Shown piece by piece: positions 41,994-49,297 of a DNA stretch of 64,000 bases. Position 1 is the first letter of the stretch. Every line of letters starts with the position of its first letter. Under the pieces are notes generated by a model, which was given only the letters and a program-made list of their open reading frames with translations, was not told the origin of the DNA and did no database searches. Source of the stretch: Duganella sacchari. GTDB lineage: Bacteria; Pseudomonadota; Gammaproteobacteria; Burkholderiales; Burkholderiaceae_D. The DNA lies in the NCBI RefSeq assembly GCF_900143065.1, contig NZ_FRCX01000007.1, positions 186,001 to 250,000 on the forward strand. Direction: 5' to 3'. Made by a program: the position numbers and the translations under genes.

Positions 41994-44192
41994 ATGGAAA
42001 TTAAGGTCAACTTTCTCGATAAGCTGCGACTTGAGGCTAAATTCGATGACTTCACGGTAATTGCCGACCAGCCCATCCGCTACAAAGGCGATGGCTCTGC
42101 GCCTGGTCCCTTCGATTACTTCCTGGCGTCGTCGGCCTTGTGCGCTGCTTATTTCGTAAAGTTGTACTGCAATACACGAAATATCCCGACCGAGAATATC
42201 CGCCTGTCGCAGAACAACATCGTCGATCCAGAAAACCGCTACAAGCAGATTTTCAAGATCCAGGTCGAACTGCCGGAAGATATTTCGGAAAAAGACCGCC
42301 AGGGCATCCTGCGCTCGATCGACCGCTGCACCGTGAAGAAAGTGGTGCAGGAAGGCCCGGACTTCATCATTGAAGAAGTGGCGAACCTGGATGCTGACGC
42401 CCAGGCGCTGCTGACGGTGACGTCGGACGCCGGCGCCAGCACCTACATCCAGGGCAAAGACTTGCCGCTGGAGCAGACCATCGCCAATATGTCGGCGCTG
42501 CTGGCCAGCCTCGGCATCAAGATTGAAATTGCCTCGTGGCGCAACATCGTGCCCAACGTGTGGTCGCTGCATATCCGCGACGCGCACTCGCCGATGTGCT
42601 TCACCAACGGCAAAGGCTCGACCAAGGAAAGCGCACTGGCCTCGGCGCTGGGCGAATACATTGAACGTATCAGCAACAACCACTTCTACGCTGGCGCGTT
42701 CTGGGGTGAAGACATTGCCAACGCCGAGTTCGTGCATTACCCGAACGAGCGCTGGTTCAAGCCGGGCCGCAAGGATGCGCTGCCGGCCGAGATCCTGGAC
42801 GAGTACACCCGTGACATCTACAACCCCGACGGCGAGCTGCGCGGCACGCACCTGATCGACACCAATTCCGGCAATGTGGCGCGCGGCATCTGCTCGCTGC
42901 CGTTTGTACGCCGTTCGGATGACGAGGTGGTGTACTTCCCGTCCAACCTGATTGAAAACCTCTACGCCAGCAATGGCATGAGCGCCGGCAATACGCTGGC
43001 GGAAGCGCAGGTGCAGTGCCTGTCGGAGATTTTCGAACGCGCGGTCAAGCGCGAAATCCTCGAAGGCGAAATCGCCTTGCCGGACGTGCCGCAGGAAGTG
43101 CTGGCGAAATATCCCGGCATCGTGGCTGGCATCAAGGGCCTGGAAGAGCAGGGCTTCCCGGTGCTGGTCAAGGATGCGTCGCTGGGCGGCGTCTATCCGG
43201 TCATGTGCGTGACCCTGATGAACCCGCGCACCGGCGGCGTGTTTGCCTCGTTTGGCGCGCACCCGAGCCTGGAAGTCGCACTGGAGCGTAGCCTGACCGA
43301 ACTGATGCAGGGCCGCAGCTTTGAGGGCCTCAACGATTTACCGCGCCCGACCTTTGCCAGCGAAGCTGTCACCGAGCCGTACAACTTTGTCGAGCACTTC
43401 ATTGACTCGAGCGGTGTGGTGTCGTGGCGCTTCTTCAGCGCCCAAGCGGATTATGACTTCGTCGAATGGGACTTCTCGGGCCGCGGTGAAAACTCCAATG
43501 CCGAAGAAGCCGCCACCTTGCTGGCCATCCTCGACGAGATGGGCAAGGAAGTCTATACGGCCGTGTACGACCAGCTGGGTGCGACCGCCTGCCGCATCCT
43601 GGTGCCGGGCTATTCGGAAGTCTATCCGGTGGAAGACTTGGTGTGGGACAACACCAACAAATCGCTGCTGTTCCGCGCCGACATCCTGAACCTGCATCGC
43701 CTCAACGACGAACAGCTCGAAGCGCTGCTGGACCGCCTGGAAAACAACGAGCTGGACGAGTACGGCGACATCGCCACGCTGATCGGCGTCGAGTTTGACG
43801 AAAACACGGAGTGGGGCCAGCTGACCGTGCTGGAACTGCGCCTGCTGATTAACCTCGCCTTGCAGCAGTTTGAGGAAGCGCACGAGCTGGTCGGCGCCTT
43901 CCTGCAGTACAACGACAACACCGTGGACCGCGGCCTGTTCTATCAGGCCTTGAATGCGGTGCTGGAAGTGACGCTGGATGACGACATGGAACTGGACGAT
44001 TATGAAGTCAACTTCCGCCGCATGTTTGGCCATCCGCGCATGGATGCGGTGCTGGGTTCGGTCGATGGCAGCGTACGCTTCTATGGCCTGACGCCAACCA
44101 GCATGCAGCTGGAAGGCCTGGACCGCCACCAGCGTCTGCTGGACAGCTATAAAAAGCTGCACGCAGCGCGCGCCAAGGCGGCAGCCAAATAA
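41994..44192 (+). CDS. OsmC-YcaO fusion protein
   Basis: 732 residues. The N-terminal 135 are an OsmC/Ohr-like domain: YKGDGSAPGPFDYFLASSALCAAYFVKLYC holds one of the usual cysteines, and SIDRCTVKKVVQEGPDF the second. Residues about 200-560 form a YcaO domain with the ATP-binding glutamates in STKESALASALGEYIERIS and QVQCLSEIFERAVKREI. The acidic C-terminus (LDDDMELDDYEVNF) is helical. YcaO enzymes activate amide carbonyls, as in thiazole or thioamide formation. No precursor peptide or partner enzyme is nearby, so the target is unknown. Architecture matches a known but uncharacterised proteobacterial family. Confidence 0.9.
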   Translation: MEIKVNFLDKLRLEAKFDDFTVIADQPIRYKGDGSAPGPFDYFLASSALCAAYFVKLYCNTRNIPTENIRLSQNNIVDPENRYKQIFKIQVELPEDISEKDRQGILRSIDRCTVKKVVQEGPDFIIEEVANLDADAQALLTVTSDAGASTYIQGKDLPLEQTIANMSALLASLGIKIEIASWRNIVPNVWSLHIRDAHSPMCFTNGKGSTKESALASALGEYIERISNNHFYAGAFWGEDIANAEFVHYPNERWFKPGRKDALPAEILDEYTRDIYNPDGELRGTHLIDTNSGNVARGICSLPFVRRSDDEVVYFPSNLIENLYASNGMSAGNTLAEAQVQCLSEIFERAVKREILEGEIALPDVPQEVLAKYPGIVAGIKGLEEQGFPVLVKDASLGGVYPVMCVTLMNPRTGGVFASFGAHPSLEVALERSLTELMQGRSFEGLNDLPRPTFASEAVTEPYNFVEHFIDSSGVVSWRFFSAQADYDFVEWDFSGRGENSNAEEAATLLAILDEMGKEVYTAVYDQLGATACRILVPGYSEVYPVEDLVWDNTNKSLLFRADILNLHRLNDEQLEALLDRLENNELDEYGDIATLIGVEFDENTEWGQLTVLELRLLINLALQQFEEAHELVGAFLQYNDNTVDRGLFYQALNAVLEVTLDDDMELDDYEVNFRRMFGHPRMDAVLGSVDGSVRFYGLTPTSMQLEGLDRHQRLLDSYKKLHAARAKAAAK

Positions 44193-44209
44193 AGTCCGTA
44201 ATCTAGGCG

Positions 44210-44797
44210 CTAGGCGGATTCAGCCGTGAGCATGGACTGAAACTTTGCGATGGCTTCTGGCGCAAGGCCAACCGCAGCAAACACGGCGCACGTAAAGCTG
44301 AGCGGCGCAGTGCCGGCTGCGGTGATGATGCCCTCGCTGGCCACAGCGCGCGGGCTGGCCTGGTAAAGCGCGCCGCCGTGATAACCGGCAGCGTTGTCTT
44401 GCAAGAACTCGGCGCCGTTGGATGTATGGGCAACGGTGTCGAGCAGGCCGGCGCGCGCCAGCGCCAAAGTGCCGCCACAAATGCCCGCGATGCCTGCGCC
44501 ATTCCCGCGCGCAGTGCGCAGGAAGCTGTTCAGGTCCGGCGCATCCCGCTGTTCCCACAACGTGCCGCCGATGACGGCCACCACATCCGGCCGCCAGTCC
44601 AGGCATTGCTGCAAGCCGTTCTCCACCGTGACAGCCAGGCCGCCCATTGAGCGAAACTGCCCCTGCCCCTGCCCCTGCCCCTGCATCGGCGTGAAAAACC
44701 GGGTCTCAATCCCGTAGTATGGCGCCGCCGTTCCGGCGATGAACGCATATTCCCAATCGGCGAAACCGGGCGTCAATATCAATCCAATGCTGGGCAT
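44210..44797 (-). CDS. DJ-1/PfpI-family protein
   Basis: 195 residues. The flavodoxin-like fold begins IGLILTPGFADWEYAFIAG. The nucleophile elbow GICGGTLALARAGLLD carries C107, with the usual His-like partner in HTSNGAEFL. The family includes chaperones, deglycases and AraC-type sensory domains. Residues 39-47 are a Gln-Gly run encoded by a CTGCCC tandem repeat. AAGGAAG precedes ATG 44797. Divergent from the KTSC gene. Confidence 0.88.
   Translation of the reverse strand: MPSIGLILTPGFADWEYAFIAGTAAPYYGIETRFFTPMQGQGQGQGQFRSMGGLAVTVENGLQQCLDWRPDVVAVIGGTLWEQRDAPDLNSFLRTARGNGAGIAGICGGTLALARAGLLDTVAHTSNGAEFLQDNAAGYHGGALYQASPRAVASEGIITAAGTAPLSFTCAVFAAVGLAPEAIAKFQSMLTAESA
44657..44684. repeat. Hexanucleotide tandem repeat inside the PfpI gene
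   Basis: CTGCCC repeated 4.7 times. In frame it encodes alternating Gln and Gly on the minus strand, so gain or loss of units would keep the frame. Confidence 0.9.
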
Positions 44798-44837
44798 TGC
44801 TGGCTTCCTTTCAATTGAACTGCATGATTGCATAAAA

Positions 44838-44857
44838 AACACCATCATACTGGTGTT
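44838..44857. promoter_or_regulatory. Inverted repeat between the PfpI and KTSC genes
   Basis: AACACCA-tcatac-TGGTGTT, a 7-bp perfect inverted repeat in the 166-base divergent gap. Possible operator. Confidence 0.4.
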
Positions 44858-44963
44858 CGTTACCAATTTCTGTCCGGAGAGGTGTGCAGATGTCTCTTGC
44901 ATGCTATCGACTGCGCGCGGCGATGGCGCTACTATCTGAGAACGGGACAAAAAGGAGGCCAGC

Positions 44964-45233
44964 ATGGAGATGAAACGCATTAATGCGGGAAAACTGCGGG
45001 CCATCGGCTACGACGCGCGTGACAAAATGCTGCGTGTGGAGTTTGAAGACGGTACGGCCATGGACTATTCCGGCGTTGGCAACGAGGTGTGGCGCAAGCT
45101 GTCTACCTCCGGTTCGGCCTGGAGCTACTACCGTGACAATATCGAAGAAGAATATACCGGCCGGCGCGGCGTGGTGCGCAAGCCCACTACGCGCGCCGAC
45201 CTGGAAGACTTGTTCAAGCCGCCTGCCGACTAA
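44964..45233 (+). CDS. KTSC-domain protein
   Basis: 89 residues, nearly all one KTSC domain: IGYDARDKMLRVEFEDGTAMDYSGVGNEVWRKLSTSGSAWSYYRDNI. The family consensus names the Lys-Thr-Ser-Cys pattern, here partly changed. Fold and role are uncertain, though RNA or nucleotide association has been suggested for relatives. AAAGGAGG precedes the ATG. The last 20 bases overlap the convergent MFS gene. Confidence 0.85.
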   Translation: MEMKRINAGKLRAIGYDARDKMLRVEFEDGTAMDYSGVGNEVWRKLSTSGSAWSYYRDNIEEEYTGRRGVVRKPTTRADLEDLFKPPAD

Positions 45234-46407
45234 GTCCGCGCTCCAGCGTTGACAGCAGCACGGCGGTGGTCATCAGCACCATGCCCGCGATCAGCGGCAG
45301 ACGGGCGTCCTGCCCGATCAGCATGCCGGCCACGGCGGTGCCGGCGGAGCTGGAGGTGATCTTCATGGCCGCCACCCACAGGAAGATCTGGCCGCGCGCC
45401 ATGGGCGGCGCGTACTCGGTGCGTGCGGCCAGCGTGGCGGCAAAGAAAAAGGCGTTCACCGTGCCGGATAGCCAGAACAGGCCGACGGCCACCATCCAGT
45501 CCGGGCTCATCACGATGGCAAACAGGCCGCAGGCCGCGCCGAGCGCCAGCATCGTCATCAGCTTGTCCGGGCTGCCGCGCAGCGGCCGCAGCATGAGGCC
45601 CACCGATCCCGTCAGGTTGCCGATCCCGTAAGCGGCCGTCATGACTGCCGCGCTGGCCAGCGGAATCCCCAGCATGCGCGTCATCTGCACTGCGGTGATC
45701 GGCAGCGCGGCCATACTGAACGCCACCAGGCAAGTCATGTATAGCGTGCGCCGCAAGCGCCCATCCTGCACCATCACGCCGATGGTGCGCCAGGCACCCG
45801 GCACCGCTTGCGGATTGCCGCCATGTTCAGGCGCGCTGTAAGGCAGCAGCATGACCAGGCCGGCCGCCAGCAGGGTGGCAAACGCCAGGCTCAGGCCGGC
45901 GTAGGCAGGCGAGGTCCAGGCCGAGACGGCGGCAACGGTGGATGCGCCCAGTGTGTTGCCGATGCCGTAGGTGGCAATGTCCCATCCCTGCGCGCGGCGC
46001 AGCGTACGTTGCTCGCAGCCGGCGATGGCGGGCAGGCGGGTGCTGATGCCGCCCGTGAGCAGCGGGCCGCACAGGCCGGCTGTCGCCAGCAGCAGCGCTG
46101 TGAGCACGACCGGAATCTGGCCGTAGCTGGCCACCGCGACGGCCAGGGCGAGGGCATACAGCACGCAAGCCGTGGCGATCACCTTGCGGCCGTCGTCGGC
46201 GAGGTCGATGCGGCGCGCCACAAACGGCCCCAGCATATGTGGAGCGGTGAGGCAGGCGCCCAGCAAGCCGGCCAGGCTGCCGCCGTCGCCGTGCAGGGTG
46301 ACCAGCAGCACGATCGCCACCACCGCGCCGCCATCCGCCATGCGCGCCAGCGCGGCTGCGGCGACGTAGCGCGCCAGCGAGGTCCACGGCGGCGCGCTGG
46401 TGTTCAT
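45214..46407 (-). CDS. MFS transporter
   Basis: 397 residues with about twelve hydrophobic helices. The first loop carries RRIDLADDGRKV after helix 2 (a DxxGRK/R-like MFS signature), and a second charged loop near 205 splits the halves. Small residues (Ala, Gly) dominate the helices. The start ATG 46407 overlaps the stop of the DapA-like gene by four bases, so the two are coupled. Probably moves the substrate or product of that lyase; direction unknown. Confidence 0.88.
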   Translation of the reverse strand: MNTSAPPWTSLARYVAAAALARMADGGAVVAIVLLVTLHGDGGSLAGLLGACLTAPHMLGPFVARRIDLADDGRKVIATACVLYALALAVAVASYGQIPVVLTALLLATAGLCGPLLTGGISTRLPAIAGCEQRTLRRAQGWDIATYGIGNTLGASTVAAVSAWTSPAYAGLSLAFATLLAAGLVMLLPYSAPEHGGNPQAVPGAWRTIGVMVQDGRLRRTLYMTCLVAFSMAALPITAVQMTRMLGIPLASAAVMTAAYGIGNLTGSVGLMLRPLRGSPDKLMTMLALGAACGLFAIVMSPDWMVAVGLFWLSGTVNAFFFAATLAARTEYAPPMARGQIFLWVAAMKITSSSAGTAVAGMLIGQDARLPLIAGMVLMTTAVLLSTLERGLSRQAA

Positions 46408-47297
46408 GCCAGCTCCAGCGTCTCGATCAGTTTGGCGAGCTCGGCGCGGTCGGCGCCGCCCAGGGCGTTGAGCGGCAAGGGCAGGCAAGGGTGCTGCACC
46501 AGACCCAGTATATCGAGTGCGGTCGCGGTAATGCGCAGGCTGCCGCCGTGGCGGGCGATCAGGTCCCAGTAGGGGCGCAGACGTTCAGACAGCTGGGTTG
46601 CGGCGTCCGCATGGCCGGCTTGCGCGGCGCGCGCGATGGCCAGCGTGGTGCGCGGGAACAGGCCGCCGATGACGGAGTACCACGCTTCGCAGCCCGCGTT
46701 CATGCCGGCCGCGCCAAACCAGTCGCCGCTGACGCCCAGCGTGACGCTGGCCGGGATCAGGGCGCGCAGGCGGGCCACGCGCTCTGCGGCTGCGGCGGGA
46801 TCGGCCGGTACCCCGGGAATCTTGATCGAGCCGATATTCGGCAGCTGGGCAATGCGGCCATGCAGTTCGTCGCTGAAGTTGAAGCGGGTGGTGCCGGGAT
46901 TGTCGTACACGCACAGCGGGATCGACAGGTTGCGCGTGACGTTTTCGTACAGGCCATAGACTTCCTCCGCCTGCAGGCTGTGGTACGAGACAGGCGCCAG
47001 CAGCACCGCGCTGGCGCCCGCCTTTTGCGCATCCTCGGCCAGCGCCAGCACATCGCGGGTGCGCAGCGCGCCGATGCCGACCATCACCGGCACGCCGTCC
47101 GCATACTCCACCGCCAGTTGCGCGGCGCGCGCGCGTTCGGCGCGTGTCAGGTAGGGATAGCAGCCGGTGGAACCCAGTGCGCCGATGGAATCGACGCCAG
47201 CTGCGGCCAGGCGCCGTACCAGCCGGCCAAAGGCGGCTTCGTCCACGCCGGTTTCGTTCATGGGGGTGATGGGGAATGCGCTAAGACCGGAAAACAT
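46404..47297 (-). CDS. DapA/NanA-family aldolase or lyase
   Basis: 297-residue class I aldolase barrel. The Schiff-base lysine is K159 (GSIKIPG), the catalytic Tyr is Y131 (VYDNPGTT), and the substrate loop reads GALGSTGCYPYLT where DapA has GTTGE. The final third (IGGLFPRTTLAIARAAQAG) is typical. The changed loop argues against dihydrodipicolinate synthase; a pyruvate- or keto-acid-dependent lyase is more likely. Operon with an MFS transporter and divergent from a MocR regulator, which suggests a small catabolic locus. Substrate unknown. Confidence 0.88.
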   Translation of the reverse strand: MFSGLSAFPITPMNETGVDEAAFGRLVRRLAAAGVDSIGALGSTGCYPYLTRAERARAAQLAVEYADGVPVMVGIGALRTRDVLALAEDAQKAGASAVLLAPVSYHSLQAEEVYGLYENVTRNLSIPLCVYDNPGTTRFNFSDELHGRIAQLPNIGSIKIPGVPADPAAAAERVARLRALIPASVTLGVSGDWFGAAGMNAGCEAWYSVIGGLFPRTTLAIARAAQAGHADAATQLSERLRPYWDLIARHGGSLRITATALDILGLVQHPCLPLPLNALGGADRAELAKLIETLELA

Positions 47298-47345
47298 AGG
47301 GCGATGCTCCTGATAGGGTAGAATGTCTGATACATAATAACACTA

Positions 47346-47357
47346 TGTCCTAGGACA
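47346..47357. promoter_or_regulatory. 12-bp palindrome abutting the MocR start codon
   Basis: TGTCCTAGGACA is perfectly palindromic and ends one base before ATG 47358. It lies in the 60-base divergent gap. Its TAGGA may double as the ribosome-binding site. Probable operator. Confidence 0.6.
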
Positions 47358-48662
47358 ATGTCAAAGATCTCTGGAACCACTGCAATTGAAATTGCCGACT
47401 GCATCCGTGCGCTGGTGCAAAGCGGCGACTATGCCCCTGGCGCCGCGCTGCCGCCGGTCCGTGAACTGGCGGAGACGCTGGGCGTCAACCGCAACACTGT
47501 GGCTGCGGCCTACCAGCGGCTGACCAAGGCCGGCCTGGCCATCGCGCAAGGCCGTCTGGGCACGTCGATTGCTGCGCCGCCCGGCGCCGGCGAACAGGAA
47601 GGCATGAGTACCGACTCGCCGCTGATCGACCTGGCCCACGGCAATCCGAACCGCGACTGGCTGCCGGATGCGTCCACGCTGCTGGCGGGGCGTCCGCTCA
47701 AGTCGGCGCTGTATGGCGAGGCGGCGATCCTGCCGGCGTTGCGCGAATGTGGCCGCAACTGGTTTGCGCCAGACTGTCCGCCCGGCTGGGAGCTGGAACT
47801 GACGCACGGCGCGGTGGACGGCATCGAGCGCCTGGCGGTGGCCCATCTGGTGGCTGGCGACAAGGTGGCGGTTGAAGATCCGTGCTTCCTGGGCAGCATC
47901 AACGCGCTGCGCCTGGGCGGCATGCGCGCCGTGGGGGTGCCGATTGACGAGGAGGGCATGCAGCCGCAGGCGCTGGCGCGTGCGCTGGACGACGGCGTGC
48001 GCGCCGTGCTGCTGACGCCGCGCGCGGGCAATCCCACCGGCCACAGCCTGTCGTCGCGCCGCGCCGACGAGCTCAGGCGCGTGTTATCCGCCTATCCGAA
48101 TGTGCTGGTGATCGTGGACGACCATTTCGCCTTGCTCACGGAATCGCCGTATTACTCGGTGATTCCCGCCAGCACCGCGCGCTGGGCCGTGCTGCGCTCG
48201 GTCTGCAAGGGGCTGGGGCCGGACATGCGCCTCGCCTTCGTGGCGTGCGATGCGGAAACTGCCACCCGCTTGCGCACCCGGCTGGCGCCCGGCATGACCT
48301 GGGTCAGCCGGCTGCTGCAAACCATCGTCGGCGCCTGTCTCGGCTCGGCCGAGGTGCGGGCGCAGATCGACGCCGCACGCGCAGCCTATGCAGCGCGGCG
48401 CACGGAAATGTGCGCGGCGCTGCAGGCGCAGGGCATCGCCGTGTTCCAGCCCAGCGGCGGCCTGAATGTGTGGATTCCAGTGGCGCGCGACGCCAGGGAT
48501 GTCGCTTACGCGCTGGCCAGGAAAGGCTGGCTGGTGCGGCTGGGCAGCGCCTACGATGTGCAGGGCCAGTCGCAGGCGATCCGCGTCACGGTGTCCACGC
48601 TGGCGGACGGTCAGGCGCAGCAGTTTGCAAAAGACCTGGCGCACGCCTTGCGATCTGATTGA
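47358..48662 (+). CDS. MocR/GntR regulator with aminotransferase-like domain
   Basis: 434 residues. The N-terminal GntR winged helix (AIEIADCIRALVQSGDYAPGAALPPVRELAETLGVNRNTV) is joined by a Gly/Pro linker to a type I aminotransferase fold. K284 in RSVCKGLGPDMRLAF is the PLP lysine, and VIVDDHF carries the PLP Asp. Such proteins sense PLP adducts and activate or repress a divergent gene. Here the divergent unit is the DapA-like lyase and MFS pair, so those are the likely targets. Confidence 0.92.
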   Translation: MSKISGTTAIEIADCIRALVQSGDYAPGAALPPVRELAETLGVNRNTVAAAYQRLTKAGLAIAQGRLGTSIAAPPGAGEQEGMSTDSPLIDLAHGNPNRDWLPDASTLLAGRPLKSALYGEAAILPALRECGRNWFAPDCPPGWELELTHGAVDGIERLAVAHLVAGDKVAVEDPCFLGSINALRLGGMRAVGVPIDEEGMQPQALARALDDGVRAVLLTPRAGNPTGHSLSSRRADELRRVLSAYPNVLVIVDDHFALLTESPYYSVIPASTARWAVLRSVCKGLGPDMRLAFVACDAETATRLRTRLAPGMTWVSRLLQTIVGACLGSAEVRAQIDAARAAYAARRTEMCAALQAQGIAVFQPSGGLNVWIPVARDARDVAYALARKGWLVRLGSAYDVQGQSQAIRVTVSTLADGQAQQFAKDLAHALRSD

Positions 48663-48715
48663 ATCATCTGGGTGGCTGTGGTTTAATCAAAAGATCGTTG
48701 ATCTCAGTGATTACC

Positions 48716-49297
48716 ATGCACAGCGCCAGCCATCCAGACCCACAGCAACAGCAAGCCCTTCCTGCATACCGCGTCGAACGTTCCAGCGTACACGGCAACG
48801 GCGTATTCGCCCAGCGCGATATTGAGCCGGGGGAACGCGTGATTGAATACGCCGGCCGCGAGATCGGCTGGGACGTAGCGCAAGCGCGCGCGGACGCCCA
48901 GGGCGGCCCGCACAACCACACATTCTTCTTCAGCCTGGCCAACGGCAATGTGATCGACGGCGGCGACCATGGCAATGAGGCGCGCTTCATCAACCATTCC
49001 TGCGAGCCCAACTGCGAGGCCATCGAGGAAGAGGATGGCCGCATCTTCATCTACGCGCTGTACGAGATCAAAAAGGATGAGGAACTCAGTTATTCCTATC
49101 CGCTCATCTACGAAGGCCGCCACACGCCTGCCATCAAGCGCGCGTTTGCCTGCCGTTGCGGTGCGCTCAATTGCAGCGGCACCATGCTGGCGCCCAAGCC
49201 GCGCAAGCGCAAGCCCAGGGTCAAGCCAGTGCCGCTTGCAGAGCTCGCCCCTGTTGCAGCAACAGTTCAAAGTCCGCAACCGGTAGCGCTGGGCTGA
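48716..49297 (+). CDS. SET-domain protein lysine methyltransferase
   Basis: 193 residues. The SET core is complete: GNGVFAQRDIEPGERVIEYAGREI at the front, RFINHSCEPNCEA (the NHSCxPN SAM and substrate knot) and IKKDEELSYSYP, plus a post-SET zinc cluster CRCGALNCSG. The tail KPRKRKPRVKPV is basic. Transfers methyl groups from SAM to a lysine; the bacterial target is unknown. ATG 48716 was chosen because the conserved part starts 20 residues later. The last 77 bases overlap the convergent GGDEF-EAL gene. Confidence 0.9.
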   Translation: MHSASHPDPQQQQALPAYRVERSSVHGNGVFAQRDIEPGERVIEYAGREIGWDVAQARADAQGGPHNHTFFFSLANGNVIDGGDHGNEARFINHSCEPNCEAIEEEDGRIFIYALYEIKKDEELSYSYPLIYEGRHTPAIKRAFACRCGALNCSGTMLAPKPRKRKPRVKPVPLAELAPVAATVQSPQPVALG

